Notes: generated by a model from the letters alone, not told the origin. A stretch of DNA of 64,000 nt from Apus apus (GCF_020740795.1 NC_067301.1:806001-870000); one strand, 5' to 3'; positions 1 to 14,600 are shown, numbered from the stretch's first letter. Translations and numbers: made by a program.

Positions 1-1797
1 TGCAAGTCAGGCCCCTGCCTGCTGGGACCAAGACCCTGCTCTGGGGAGGGCTGCACTCACCTGGCAAGAGAACCACCCCTCTGCCGTGCACAGCCGGTCT
101 GCCTCCTCCTCCCTCCTGTCAAAGTAGCACCCGTTATACTTCACAGATTTCAGTTTGTCTGACATCAGGTCAACTATCCCTTTATAGGCATCTCTTGCTG
201 TAGGATGAACGTTTGGAGTAAAACTATTAACCTAAAGGGGGAAAGAGAACAACCACCATCATTCCTTGCTGCCTGTAGGGCCTGAGACTCTGTATTATAC
301 AATACAAGGGTTTTATGTAGATGTGGTCACATAGTTACTTTTACTAGCAGCTTGAAAATAAGTTACTTCAACAGAAACTTTTACCTCTTTCAGGTAGCTT
401 CGTATTCTGCTCTCACAGCTGTACCTCATGTAGCTCGACTTGTTCTTAAAACGAGCCTCTAGACCTGAAGGTTAGACCAGTTAGATTGTGTTGCAAATTA
501 GTACTTTCAGTGCTGTGCTTCTGCCAGGATTCTGCCTGTCTACCCCTTCTTTTCACAAACTCGGTATGCACATCATTTTTTCCTTTCCCATTTTTATTTT
601 ACTGGTTCAAGACTCCCCTGTGCTCAGGGGACCGTGCAGAGCATCTGCTGTGGGAGCAGGGGCTGGTACTATTGTTAAGTGCTTCTTGTTAACCTGCATA
701 CCCAACACACTGACACTGTGAAGAGAAAAATGAATAGTTCAGGAAGAACTGCAACAGTGACTTGGGAACTTGCAGAGAAAGTATAAAGGAAACATAAAGG
801 CAGGTTAGCTGGCTGATACATGCAAATTACCATTATACTGTTGATGGTTTGTTTAAGATTGTAAATGCAGACTGATGTTAATGGGGAAAAATGTATTATA
901 AAGTTATCTTGGGTAAAGCAATAAAGAATATGGCTTTTTAAACCATTTTCTGATAATACAAATAAATCTATTTTGAAGAAACTTAAAAGTGCCTGCTGAT
1001 GTAATAACTAATCCCCTGACCAGGTACCAACTCACAGCAGCCAGAAGGTCTCCCAGGCTTGTAAATCACTTTTCCTGGAGAACAGTGAAACCGACAGAAG
1101 CGACCGCCCTTTGGAGCAGAGCAAGACCTGGTGGCCCCTCCCAGCCACAGACGCACCTTCAAACCACTTCGTGTCCTCCTCCTTCTCCTCGGCCAGGATG
1201 TTTTCGCTCAGGTTGTGGATGAGATCCACCAGCAGCTTCTGCCTGCTGGGGGCCCGCTCGTCCGAGAGCAGCCGCCGGGCCGCCCGCACCAGCGCGGCGC
1301 CCTGGCTGCCGGAGGCCGCGAGGAGCCGCTCGATGTCGCCGGCACCTGCGGGGCGAGACGGGCCGGGATGACGGGCCGGGATGACGGGCCGGGATGACGG
1401 GCCGGGATGACGGGCCGCCCGCTCGGCCCCCCCAGCCCCGCGCCCGGCCTCTCCCCGCCGCACTCACAGCCCCGCCAGGTCTCCCCGGGTCCCAGCAGCA
1501 CCAGCTCGGTCTGCGGCGGCAGAGCGCGGAAGAAGCTCTCGGTCAGCTCCGTCCCGTCCTCGTACAGACACAGGCGGCTGCCTGCCAAGGGAACCTGCCC
1601 CCCGGGCCGCGTCAGGCGGGCGGGCGGCCCCGCGCCCCCGCGCCCCGGCCCCGCGCCCCCGCGCCCCGGCCCCGCACCTGCAGCAGCCGGCAGCCCTTCC
1701 GCAGCAGCCCCCGCAGGCTCCCGGCCGCCACGCCGAACTTGGCGGGGCCGCGGCTCCCGCGCAGCCGGAAGGGCCGCAGGGGCTCGGCGGCCGCCAT
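1..1797 (-). CDS. DFFB: DFFB, caspase-activated DNase (5' part, cut by left edge)
   Basis: DFFB is the 40 kDa subunit of DNA fragmentation factor, the nuclease that cuts chromatin between nucleosomes once caspase-3 removes its inhibitor DFFA. Five coding exons are visible, read on the minus strand: 1678-1797, 1468-1594, 1157-1345, 385-464 and 61-231. All have GT/AG sites and join in phase to 229 residues. The start is ATG at 1797 (MAAAEPLRPFRLRG). Residues 1-82 form the CIDE-N domain, including SRLCLYEDGTELTE. KWFEG, RYSCESRIRSYL and EGWFSCQ match the mammalian protein closely. The donor at 60-59 leads to further exons beyond the left edge, so the catalytic histidines of the nuclease domain are outside the window. 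Human DFFB is about 338 aa. The gene is divergent from CEP104, as in human. Confidence 0.95.
1365..1416. repeat. 13-bp tandem repeat in DFFB intron 2
   Basis: Four head-to-tail copies of GGGATGACGGGCC lie just upstream of the DFFB exon 3 acceptor at about 1346. Each unit carries a TGACG half-CRE. It is most simply read as a short GC-rich minisatellite. Confidence 0.8.
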
Positions 1798-1800
1798 GGC

Positions 1801-1855
1801 GGGGCGGGGCGGGGCGGGGCGGGGCGGGGCGGGGCGGGGCGGGGCGGGGCGGGGC
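1801..1855. promoter_or_regulatory. (GGGGC)11 GC-box array in the DFFB/CEP104 bidirectional promoter
   Basis: Eleven uninterrupted GGGGC pentamers begin 4 bp upstream of the DFFB start codon. Every overlapping GGGGCGGGGC is a consensus Sp/KLF GC box, and the G-runs could form G-quadruplexes on the plus strand. The array lies between the DFFB ATG (1797) and the presumed CEP104 exon 1, so it probably serves as the shared CpG-island promoter core. Repeat length is likely to vary between individuals. Confidence 0.75.
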
Positions 1856-1894
1856 CGCGCATGCGCAGCGGCGGGGGCGGCGTTGCCATGGGAC
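1856..1894 (+). promoter_or_regulatory. NRF1 site and candidate RFX half-site at CEP104 exon 1
   Basis: Positions 1857-1866 read GCGCATGCGC, a perfect palindromic NRF1 core. Positions 1882-1894 read GTTGCCATGGGAC. Its left half is an exact X-box half-site (GTNRCC), but the right half is degenerate against RGYAAC. RFX X-boxes are typical of ciliary genes, and CEP104 is one. A donor with GTGAGC at 1904 suggests that a non-coding exon 1 ends at 1903 and splices to an acceptor at 2587. Assignment is by motif only. Confidence 0.5.
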
Positions 1895-2633
1895 GCGCGA
1901 TGGGTGAGCGGCCTGGCCCGGCCGCGGGGCTGCGGGGCCTGGGACAGCCCCCCGGACAGCCCCCCCCCCCCCGGGACAGCCCCCCTCCCAGGACAGCCCC
2001 CCGGAGGTCCCCGCCCGGCTTTGCCGTCCGTTCCCCCGAGCCGGCGCCGTGAGCCCCGCGGGGCCGCCTGGGCCTGCCGCCCGCTGCGGCCGGGCCGGAG
2101 CTGGGCCCGGGGCTGGAGGGAGGGGGCTGAGATCAGCGCCATAACGGCCCCAGGGCACGCGGGGGGGAGCGGTGGTCTTTGGCGCTTGTCCTGCCTCCTT
2201 TCTGCTGCCCTTCCTGTCCGCAGCCTGGCTGTGAAGCAGTGCTTAGCTGGCTTTTGGCTGAATTCACCCTGTTCTTCTTTATTATTATTATTTGCCTTTT
2301 TGCTTCTGCTCAAGTGCTCAGAGGTTGGCTTAGGTTGCTTCAGTGCATGTTTTGGAATTCAAATACAAGTTCCATCTCTGATTAACATATTTAATTGAGT
2401 TCAATGGCAAACTCTGTGCATGTGACCCAAACCTTCACTGCACTAAGCACTAGTAAAATGCTCAGCATAAGAATATGGTGCCAATATTAATTGAATTCAG
2501 CTTTGTAGTCACCATCTACTGACTAGATGGACCACAGGGTTTAAATTTTGATGGTAGTGTTTCAGTGTTGTTTTACTGTCCTTCTAGGGGTTATCTTGAA
2601 GCATCGTAGCTGTGACTAGCTGGTTGCTGCAGG

Positions 2634-5600
2634 ATGCCACACAAGGTCAGGTTCATAGTTGTTAGTTCATCAGGACATGAAGATGGCTTCAGTGCAAAGG
2701 AGCTGATGGATCATGCACCGACGGTGAACGGATGGCGATCACCCAGGTACTGCCAGTGGGAGGAAGCTGCAGAGTTCTGGAGCACTGAGTTAAAACGAGT
2801 AGGAGATGTCCCAGGCATGTTCAGAGGAGCTTACAGCATCCCAGACCAAACCAGTTATAAAACCAAAACAGTTTCCCCCTTATGCAGGGGGCAAAAGTGC
2901 CTTAGTCACCACCTGGACATTGTGTTTAAACGACAGCCTTTGAAAGAAAAAAGGGAACTGTTTTTGTTCTTGTTAGTCTTAAGGTTTACAACTGCTTTGG
3001 CTTAGTATTAGAAATCCAGTCTCCTCAGCACATCCTCTAGACAAGGATGAGGCACTTCAACATACATGTGCATGCAATGAAATGAAGAGTGCTTCTACTC
3101 TTCAGCTTCTTTTTACACTATTGGTGGTGCTGAATGAGCCTGTAACAACTTTGAAAAGTTTCATAATCCAATGTTAGTCAGGTGGGAGATGGAATTATCT
3201 TTAAACAGCTGTTGTTCAGAAATGGTGTGTGTTTCCAGGCTCTGTCAGTACCCACAGGAAATTGTTCTGCAGTTGGTGGAGAGGTGTCGAATACGAAAGC
3301 TGCAGCTGCTTGCTCACCAGTACATGATTTCGAGCAAAATTGAGTTCTACATCAGTGAAAGCTTGCCTGAATGCTCTGCTCCTTACCAGTCAGAGAGGTT
3401 TCACAGGCTGGGGTAAGTTAAAAAGCTCTAAGTTTATTTCCCTAATCAGAAGGGCCTCAGGAGGAAATAATCTGCATTGTGCTTTGCATGCTGCATCACT
3501 GCAGCAGAGGGTTCTGTACCTGCCTAGGGCTGTAACAAAGCTGCAGCCATAAGTGTAAGAGGCAAGGCCAGAAGTCTTGTCAGATGACAGCACAGACTGA
3601 TTCAGTTATGAAGGAGTTTCAAGACTTATCAAAATACTAATCTGAGCAAAAACTCAGCTGTGTATTTGTATGTTGCCCCTGCTTACTTGTTCCATTTTCC
3701 TCCACAGTTATGTGCTTCTCTCAGACAATGAAAAGACTGATTTCAAAGCACGAGAGTTAAAATCTGTGTATATGGATGCAGTTGGCCAGTACCTGAAGCT
3801 GATTTTCCATAAAAATTATGACAATAAATACAACCTTTATGGTCAGGTGAGTTGAGTTATAAGTCCTTATTTGGTAAGCCAGGTGAAGTTTCTGTAGTAC
3901 AGAACAGGCATTGAAATCTGCTCCCTTTATCGTAGAAGCTAAAAACATTGCCTGAAAGCTCCTGGCTTGGTTTATTTTTGGTTTATTTTAAAAGAGAAAA
4001 TACAAATGAGAGGTTATAAGTGACTTGGAGTCATGACCAAGTGCATGCACTTCATTTTTAATGAAGCATGAAGTACGTTTAGCACTTGCTGCCTTTTTTT
4101 GCTTCTATACCACCCTGCAGACCACAGCTCCTTTTTTTTGTTGTTGTTGTTCCAATTTTTTTGTTTCAGTTTTCATAAGGGATGGAAAAAGGTGATGACC
4201 TTGTGCATTTACATTCTCTTTAAATCTGTCCCAGGTTGCCCTGGTCGCTGTCAACATCATTGGGGATCCAGCAGACTACAGTAGTGACATCAATAATACT
4301 GTGAGTGCAGAGCACCCTTGGCTTCTTCCTCCTGCTGCATGTCTTCACTTACAGGGTTCCTGGGGTGATGGAATCCATCTTTCCTCTGTAGCAGAGCTGC
4401 CACATATTGATTTATTGCTTTTTAACGTTAACTTGAAGCAAGAAAGCTCTCAAAAACTGAGCCTAATGTGTGTACAAAAAATAAAACATCGTTGATGGGA
4501 GCGTTTGCGTTTTCAGCCCCTCCACACTCTGGTTTCAATATGTCCCAAAACATCAGCATGACCAGTTGCACAGCTTTTGTTGGTTGTGGCAAGCCAGAGC
4601 TTCTGCCCTGAATCCACACTTCATGCTGATGAATGTGCATTAAGAGTTTTTCTTTTTTTTTTTTTTGTCTCCCCTGCAAAGCCATCCAGAGAGAAGCTGG
4701 TCGACCACTACTTAGGAATTAAATCAGACGATCCAGCCTTAGATGGAACTCACCTTGGGTAAGGATGTGCTTCTGTCTGTGCCCCACAAAACCTCTGCTC
4801 AGTCTGGAGTCGTTCTCAGCCTCCATATATTCAGTTCCCTGCCAGTGAAAAGAAAAGATGTATGCTCAGCCTGGTCTGTTCTTGGTTAGCTGAAAGTTTC
4901 TTGTATTCATTTCATATCTTCAGGAAACCTGATGCCATTTCCCCTCTGGATGATTTGGCTTTTGACATGTACCAGGACCCAGAGGTTGCTCAGATCATAC
5001 GCAGGCTGGACGAGAAGAAGCGCGAAGCTGTGCGCCGAGAGCACTACGACCACGCCAAGAAGCTCAAGCAAGCTATTGCAGACCTGCAAAAGGTGCTGGT
5101 GAAAGGCTTCATCTCTTGTGGTGTCCCAGGGGTCCGTGGGGGACCCTAGCCTTGATGAAAATCATCATGACTTCCAGCATATTGTCAAAATAGTAATTTC
5201 AAAATAGGCTTGATTTAATAACTTGTCAGGAGATACTGACAGGGGCACGTGCAGTAACGTGACCCAGGGTTTGTTGTGCCACCTTCTAGGTAGGGGAACG
5301 ACTGGGGCAGTACGAGGTGGAGAAGCGCTGTGCTGTGGAGAAGGAGGATTATGACCTTGCTAAGCAGAAGAAGGAGCAGATGGAGACGTACCGGCTGAGG
5401 GTGTACCAGCAGCTGGAGCTCCACGACCTGCTGGGCGGAGAGCTGGTGGTGGGTGCTGCTGTTCTGAGCTCAGGGGGCTTTATCATCTGGGTGTTGCTGA
5501 GAGAAATGGCAGAGCAACCAAAACAAATCCGGGGAATAAGTTTTGTGTGGTTTATGAGAACTTCACATGGATGTTAAGTTTTTTGTCTGGACTGTGGGTT

Positions 5601-8600
5601 TCCCTAACCAAGACTTGCAGGTGGCATTTTAAGAACAGGCTTTGTTCTCCATAAATTGCATTAAACTGGTAAGGTCTCAAGCAAAAGACATTAGAATCCT
5701 GAATGTTTTGCACCATCTCAGGGCTACCCAGTGCAGATAAAGTGCTTTCTCACATTTTGAAGTGGTATAACAGCCTTCTGCTGGCATTGTGGCTAACCAG
5801 ACACAATTAATCTGGTAAAATACAGATTTCTGTTCTCAGAATGAGAAGCTTTATATTTTCTCCACACATACATCCACACAGAGTTATTTTCCAGTTATTT
5901 CATCAAGGTGCATCCAGTGGAAATTATAACATGTCTGTGGGTGAGGTCTGATATTGACTTAAAGCACCGAAATCTTGTTGAACATTGGAGTTGTAGCTGT
6001 ATTAGCTGTGATTCTGGGACATTGTCAGCCTTGCTTTACAAAATGTCCTTTCCTTCCTCAGATCCGAAAGCCCCTGGAGCTGCCCTTGCAGTCTGTGTCC
6101 CACACTGGCAGCCCCCAGCACACACGAGGCTCAAACCCACCTTCCTGTGAGCACCGGGGAGAACCACAGGGAGCAGAGCCTTTGCTGCCAGAGAAGCCAG
6201 CAGCACATCCTGCTTCTCCTGAGCCCCCTGTTCCCCATCAGACCCTTCCTCCTTCTGGGGCTCATCCCACAACCTCTGGGGTGGTGTTTTCCAAAGAAAA
6301 TGTGAGTAGTGTTCCTCTGTTACTGCAGGAATCTGTTGCAGCAGATGATCCTGTGTTCAACCTTCCACAACAACAAGGTCTTTTGAGGTTATTCTCATGG
6401 CTTGTGTAGCACCTGAAACTGGCTGTGTTGCTGAGTAATCAGCATTGGCCTTTCCTGATTTCTGTGCACTTCCCCAAAAAACATTTTGTGTGTGTTTTAT
6501 TGTGTTCTATAGACAAGAAATAGGTTTTATCACAGGCACTGATACCATTCCTTCATTATGTTATTATGGGAACTTCAACATCTGTAAAGTGATACTGCTT
6601 TGATAGGGAAAAAATACATTGAGGTGAATCCAATTTTACTGATGAAACATCTTTGCATATAAGTAATTTCTAGAATATAAAATTATATCTTCTCTGTTAG
6701 GTTGAACATTTACCTTTTGATGAGAGGCCACTTCCAACTCTCTGCAAACAGTCTCATGAAGCAGTTGCCCACCTCGAGCCACAGGTGACCCAAGAGGACA
6801 TGAGTGATACCCCACAAAGTGGCAATCCTGGGGAACCAGAGCCATTGACTGAGAAGGCACTGAGGGAGGCCAGCCCTGCTATTGACGTTTTTGGAGAAAC
6901 TTTGGTAAAGAAAGAAATCATTGTGATCTCTCTGGAGTTGATTTGATATGTGCTCTCTCAACAAAACAACTACTGCAATGATTTTTACATACTGTCACTT
7001 AAAAATCTTAGATGAAAATTTGACATTGGATACGTGGGTGCCTGTTTTCAATGTTTACATGATGATGTAGCTTTTTTGATTGATTACATGATGAGCTATT
7101 AAGCAGTGTCCACTAGACAGCTTCAGATATCCCGACAGGATATCTTGCCACTGTCTTATGTAGCAAGAGAAACCATTACTGTGCCTGAAATGGTTCCCTG
7201 AGCCTGAGTGTTTTACTCGCTGTTTTTAAATAATGGGTGCTTTTAATAAAAGCCAGATCCCTGTAGGGAACACCTGGGGATTTCATGCTTAAGATCATCT
7301 GTTCTTTTGAGACTGTTTCTGTCTGTAAGTGTTGATTAAATACTGAAATCCAAGTGTTGACCTTTGAAGAGATAAACCTGTTCTGTGTTCAGGTTTCAGG
7401 AGCATATTCCAAAACTTGGTCATATCGAGAAGATGCATTACTGGCTGTTTACAAGAAGCTGATGGAAATGTCAGCAAACACCCCAAAGGATGTTTCCAAG
7501 ACCACACTGAGAGCTGCCATTTTCCTGGTGCAGAGAGCCATCAAAGACACAGTGTCCTCAGTAAGTCCTATTCTGTTTGATAAGAAGTGCTCCAGTGAAG
7601 AACTGACAGCAAAAATTGTAGAGCCATGTGGTTAGCACACTTGAAGTAATTAAGCAGTTTGTAAAACTACTTTTGAGTAAGTTAAAAAAACCAAAACAAA
7701 ACATCAAAACAACAGCAAAAAAGCCCCAAACAAGTGAAATTTCAGCTTTTAGTTAGGATCAAGGACTGCGTGCTGTCTAGCATTCAGCAGCATGGAAAAT
7801 ACTGCCCTGGGCTGAGTAATGAGCTTGAGGAACAACTGCTGATGCAGTAAATGTGTCTTGTGGTTGAGCCTTTTGTTTTTTCATTGGAAACACAGCAATA
7901 AAGTCACTTTCTGTTTCCAACTTGAGCAACGACAGTTAGCCCAAGGGGGCTTAGGCTTCAAATAAGCTTTAACAAGAAGAAAATAAAAAAAAATCAAGAG
8001 CTGTGTTACTCTTTATAAAACATTCTGAAGCCTTTCACCTAAGATCTGAAGTAGCTTTGATGGAGAATGTTACTGTCATTTGTCAAACCAGGACACTGTT
8101 GCTGCTGATCTCTGGAACCACCAAAAAGATTTTACAATACTGTCTGAAAACAAAGATCTGTGTGGTATTTCTGTTCAGTCTTTCCTTTTCCTTTTTAATG
8201 TAGGTTTTTCAAGCTTCCCTGAAACTTTTAAAAATGATCCTCACCCAATATATTCCAAAGTATGAACTGGGCAAAGGAGAAACTTCTCATTGTGTAGAAA
8301 AAACGCTTCCGAATTTACTTTCCAGAACAGGAGACTCTTCATCCCGTCTTCGCCTTGTGGCTTCTAACTTTATTCAGGTTGGTGCTTTGATTCAAATTAG
8401 GGTTTGATTTGCATTAGGAATGTCACAGCCCTTAGAGGGGATAACACCTGAACAGACTTGACTTCAGGTCCACGGTTTGTTTGCCTGGAAGGCAAAGTGG
8501 TTGAACAACATAGTGTTTTTTCTGCCTGCATATTGTCCCCTCTGTTGTGGGGGACAGTGTGGGGAGAGATCTGCTGCTGCAGATTCCAGGAGGTGTAACT

Positions 8601-11600
8601 CTTTGTTCTTCTTAGTTGCAAACGATCTACAGAGATGAGAGCAAGAAAGTACAATACACTCCTCAGACTGTTGAATTTTTTACAGTCAAGTTTTGGAAAT
8701 CAGCTTAGCAAAAGTATAAAAAAGATACCCATTTAAACAGACACAGTCCATTTCTTGCCCAGTGGTGGCAGAGAACAGCTGTGAGTAGCTGCTAGAGGGT
8801 CACAGGGCTCTCTTTTTCAGTAGATTTTAGAAGAAAGAACAGTAGTTTTGTGTGAAAATGTGTTAATTCAGTTAAACATTCTACTAGCAGCAAAGAAATA
8901 AATATTGAGCTTTGAATAACAGCAGAATGTTGCCCTTAAGTTTCTTTGCAAAATGGAATGAGAAATTATAAGCTGGCATATGTCTTCTGAAGCAGTCTTG
9001 GAATTCATCTTGGCGCAGTGTCAAGACTTTGTATCCTTTGTGACACTTCTCATCTGCCTCCTCCTCAGATGGCTCAGTGTAAGATGAAGTTACTGGAATT
9101 CTTCTTATGACCCAGTTCTATAACTCATCTGAGCATGTCTAAGACTTTATCAGTTTCTCAGTAGCTGTCTCTAATGCCAAAAGCAAGACCAAACATCTGT
9201 ATAATCTTCTCTTTAAAGCTTTAGCAAGCAAATTCTGGCTGCTAATGTAAGAAATAAGCAGCTACTTCTTAGGGAAGGCTTATTTCATTTTGCTTAACTG
9301 ACTGTAAGTGACACAGAATAACTCTACTTTGCACAGACAGTTTGTTTTCCTCATTTAGCATTCCTGCACACACACTGACTCTGTATCTTTGCAGGAAATG
9401 GCACTGTGCAGTGAAGTTAAACCTCTTCAGATCATTCCAGTTCATTTGGTTCAACCACTAAAACCAAACTCCCCAACCCACCTGGCAATGAGCCAGGTGG
9501 AATTAGTGGAACGACTCCTGAAAGTCATGGGAACTGGAAACTCGGGGTTCACCATCAGCAACGTTGCAAAGGTAGGAGTCTGAGTTTACAGCACATGCAG
9601 TTTTTTTCTCTTGCTGTTTTACTGGGGCTTGTTCTTCTGTTTTGAAGTTCTTGGTGAATTAATACAGAGAATTTGAACCTCGTGGGGGTGGCAGCACAAA
9701 ACCTTGTGAGGAAGGAAGGTGCCAATATGGGAAAAAAGAACCACTGGGCCAAGAAGTGTTGGCAAAAGCCTGTCAGTTTGAAGGTTTCTCCCAATGCAGT
9801 GAATTGTCTGAGACTAATACCAAAAAATGTGGGAAAAGAGAGGCAAAATTATTTTTTTCTAATGCTTATTTTCAGTTTGCAATGGGAGCTTTGGGACACA
9901 GAGCTCCTGAAGTCCGTGATGTGGCCTTGCAGATTCTCTTTGAGCTGTACAGGAAGCACAGGGCTAACCTGCTGCAGTATCTTCCTCCAGATGATGCCAG
10001 CATCCGCAGGACTGTGATCTACAAAACACTCTTTGATGGGTTTGCTAAAATAGATGGTAAATCTCCTGATGCTGGAACTGGGGTGAGTAACAAGATTGCA
10101 GAACATATGTGGGTACTTTAAACATGGCAGTCAGCTGAGCAGAATGCTGATTCCACAGCTGTATTAGACATTGAGAGATGCAGCAGAGTGTTTGAAGGTG
10201 TGTTCTTAGCATGACTTGGTATAAAAAGCTGGTGTTCAGTTTATTACATATACTCTTGTGAATAAAACCTACAAAGAATACAGAGATGATACTTCTGGAA
10301 TCATAAACAATTGTTTTGGAAAGCATACATACACTGTTTTATGCTGCCTGAGCTTGGGAACAGTGAGCACAGAGCAAACGCTCTGTTTCTTTCAGGTTAG
10401 CACAGAGGAGTTTGTGGGGAGGGAGGTGTTACTGTAACAGACCAATGATTTAACTAAGCAGAACGTTTCTTGTTCTGCATTGAGCATTTGCACTGTGCTG
10501 ATGTGTTTTACAATCTCTTCTATGTGACAGATGGCTCAAAAACTTCTGTGACTAAAGAGCCTTTCTTGACAGGCACAGAGAAAGGCAGCAACAGAAGAAG
10601 CAGGGAAAAAGAAGAAGGAAGAAATAAAAGTTCTGCAACATCATCTGGCAGCTCTAAAGGAGATAGAAGCAGAAGCTCAAGTTGGAAAGGTTAGGATGGT
10701 TTTGGGTTGGATTTCCAAGCCCTGTTATTATTTTTATTTTCAACCTGTTTTCCTCTGGTATCACAGGCTTAGATAATTAACGTTACTATTGTCTCACAAA
10801 TGAATAAAAAAGAGAGAGACTCCATGACACACACTAATTCACTTTCATCCTCAGCAGTCCAGTTTAAAATTTGAGGGGTTGTTTTTCCTAACATAGTGTA
10901 AAATTTTTATTTTCCATAACAGTTTTGTCAGATGGTAGATGTAGGAGTGTGTCTGGAAGTGTTCAGTGTTTCTGTGCCAGCCAGAGGACAGGAGCTGTAC
11001 TGAGTGTGCCCAGGCCCTCCAGAAGCTGAGCTGCACATCCATTAGCTTTTACATCTGAACCTCAGGAAGGTGGTTCAGCTACTCCAGTGCCAGGAAGCAG
11101 GACTGTTTTTCCGCCCTCAGAAGGTTGCTGCCCCAATACCCAAGAGATGTGCTGTAGAACCAGAAGCACAAACATAATGCATTAGTTCTGCTTCTCAGCT
11201 TTTAATTCCAGAGAAAAATCAGGATATAATCTGCTCTCTTTCACCTTGGCTATAATCTCAGTCATTAAACAAATTTCTGACTTCAATTTCTTTGTTGAAT
11301 AGGAGAAAGAATCTGATTTTCAGAAGCCAAAGAATCAAGGTAGGTCATTTCAAATAATATTAAGAAATGCAGAGATATTTCAGTATGTCTTTAAAACACT
11401 GTAGGTGCTTAATGGATTATTGAATTATCTCAGTTAAAAACATTCCTGAGTGCTTTGGACTGGGTGAGTCTCACCTTGCCATAGAGATAACCACCTAAGC
11501 TCACAAAAGAAAATTTGCCATCAGCTAAGTAGTTAATTTCTAATAGGAACATTAGTATAGCTTGGCTTGAAAACACTTTAGATTTCCCCCCAACATGAAG

Positions 11601-14600
11601 TAGGTCATCCACTAGGTGTAAAATAATCACAAATATTTTACTGTTGTAGTCACTAAGGCAGTAGTTTCCCAACTGCCTACAGGTATGTTGTCTTCAGTGC
11701 TTGATTACCAGCTGGCAGGGGTCCCGTTCTGTTGGGTTTGTTGCTTTTAGACCCAGGGAAGCAGTATTTGTAGGGATGCACAGAAACTATTAAAATGTGA
11801 TCTTGTTTTAATAGTTCTCTTGTTACAGGTTACCGGGCAAACGAAAGCCCACAGCCCACAGCAGCAGAGGTTCCAGAGGATCCTTACACTGTTGAAAATT
11901 ACTTGGATAAGTAAGTTAGATGAGCAGCTTCCAATCACCTTAAGTGAAAAATGTTACCAATGCCATTAGATTGCACTGGGCAGTCCTAGATCTTGATTTT
12001 TTAAGTTCTTGGGTATCTTGTGGGATAAGAAATTGCCACTGTTTAGTGTTCAACTGCCAGTACAAAATAAGGCAAAGATGCCTTGCAGCTTTCCTGTGTA
12101 TTGCAGGATAGGAGCATAGAGGAATCATTGAAAAATTCTGGGGCTGTGTAAGCCAGTTTCAGTGAACTGTTCTCAGTGCTTTTGTAGAGTTGTCTTTCTC
12201 TATGAACAAATGCCTTATAATTGTATTTACCTTAAATTATACAACAATATCTGTTCATGTCCTATCTTAAAGTCAACACCTATATGGGAAAAATAAAGTG
12301 TGCCAAGATGTTAGCTGTTTTTCAGAGTAGTTTCTAACAGAATAAACAGTCTTAATCCATTTCAGTCTGTGATGGTACTGATGTTTGTATTTTTTTTTCC
12401 TAGCTTGTGTATTTTTTGTGGTGAAAGGGATGAATCCTTCACAGGGGAAGGACTGGATCGCCACTACTGGAAACACTGCCCTATGCTAACCAGATGTGAG
12501 CACTGCAAGCAGGTTAGGCACAGATCTACAGCTACTGCAAGACAATCTGTTGTTACTCTGGCTTTAAGGTGCTATGAGATATTTAATGCTAAAGTAGATG
12601 AATTCTGAACACAGCTGTGTGATCTTGGCTAGTGCTTTCTGAGAAGAGAACCATTATAAATGGAATTAATACTGGACTAAAATTTCATTTTCCCTTTGTC
12701 TTTTTGGAAAGTGAGGTTTAACTTCCAAAAATCATATAAGCAGTTTTTTAGATACTATCCTTACTTACTCAGTACAGTTCAAACCTTCCTGGGTGCCTCT
12801 TGCTGTGTTGCAGATGGTGGAAATAGCAAGCCTGACAGAGCACTTGTTGATGGACTGTGATAAAAAGGACAGCTTTGGGAAATGCCAGCGGTGCAGGGAG
12901 GCCCTTCCAAAGGATGAGTTGCCTAAACACATTAAGAGCAAGGCTTGCAATTGTGAGTATTTTCAAACAGAAAGGTTGAAACTCAAATGTCAAGTCAGTC
13001 AGACTTTCAAATACTGTGTGATTCTGGCAAGGCAGACCACTTCTCTTTGGGTGCTGCACTGTGGATTTAGAAATCCAATTAGATCCTCAGGAGGGAACAC
13101 TTTGTAACCAATGCTTGTGGCTCCCAGTGCTCAAAATGTTTGGCTTTTGTGAATGCATGTGGGGAGGATGAGTGAGGAGAGCAGGAAGCCTCCTCCACAT
13201 TTTTGAGGATTAAGCCCTGTTGTTCCATTTGATCTAGTTTTGATGTAGAGGCTTAAACATGGGACTTATTTGAGAGCTGTTCATGATAATAAGGTGGGAA
13301 CTGGTTTAGCCAGCCAGGTTTTAGTGTAGTTCTGTGGTCTTTGTTGTGTAAGTTCTCCTCTTATGTGTGAACTAGCCTGTATTTGCCATTCTTAGGTTAT
13401 TTTTCTAATAATTTCAGCTGCTAAACCAGAAGATGTGGCAAACCATTGCCCGTTGTGCCATGACAACTTTTCCCCAGGCGAGGAGGTAAGACTGCCTTCC
13501 ACTCTGGTCTTATGTTATGTTCTTGGGGCTGGAATTGTCCTCTGCTAACACCTGTTGCACCCAGTGATTTCAGACCTTGCCTGGGTTACTGCCAGGGTCT
13601 GCAGTGTCTGTCTTCCACCCTGTTGGAATCTGGGTCTTCTACCCTCAGAGGTATATCTGGGAGCCACAGGCTATCCTCTGTTGGTGTTCCTCCTCCTGTG
13701 TAGGCAGCTATACACCTTGCTTTCTAATTTTCTAATTAGCTTTTCTAATTCCTAACTGCTACCAGATTCTGTGAGTTCACTTGTTTAAGTTGTATTTTTA
13801 AAATACATGTATTAATTTCTGCTCCACTTTTAAGTCATAAGGTGTTCACGCTTTTATGAGTGAGCGGATTAAAAATGCTCTTGCCATAAAGCCTGTATAC
13901 AACTCTCATTTTTCCCATGTTTTAAAAAGTGTGTGTACATACATAGTGACTAGATAAAAGATGGGCTAATTTTGCTGGCTTTGTAGTATCACTTCTTTTG
14001 AATTGACTTTAGGCCTGGAAGGCTCACCTAATGGGCAACAATGGCTGTAAAATGAATCAACGGAGGGTATCCCTGCTAAATAAAACTCTTCTGTTGCAGC
14101 CTGGTAAGATACTATTTTATGATAATGATAATTATGGTTTTACTCTGTTGCTTTTACTTAAGGGTATTATTTTATCCTTGAAAGCAATCTGGCTTTCAAT
14201 TGCTTGTTCAACACATACTTTGCATTTGTGTGATGTAACTGCTACTCCCTGTGCTGGTACAGGCTGCAGTATTCTTAGGGAACAAATTCTCAAAACCATT
14301 TGATAACAAGAATTCCAAAATGATGGCATTAGCTCAGCTGCTTGGGAGAACTGGCATGTTTGGTAATTTGATCAGCTCAGTGTTGTTCCTGTGTAACGGG
14401 ATGACAGTGGCTAGAACAATCAGTGGGGATACTAAACAGTTAAAGTTCTGGAAAGCTCCTGAACACTGACACAGAGAACCAAGAGCCTGATTTAGCTTTT
14501 AATGTCCAATCAGAGGATGCTAATCTAATCCTAATTACAAGATGAATTGAATAGTTAGTGCTGTGTACTGCTTTTCCTTTTCAATTCAGACCCAGGTGCT

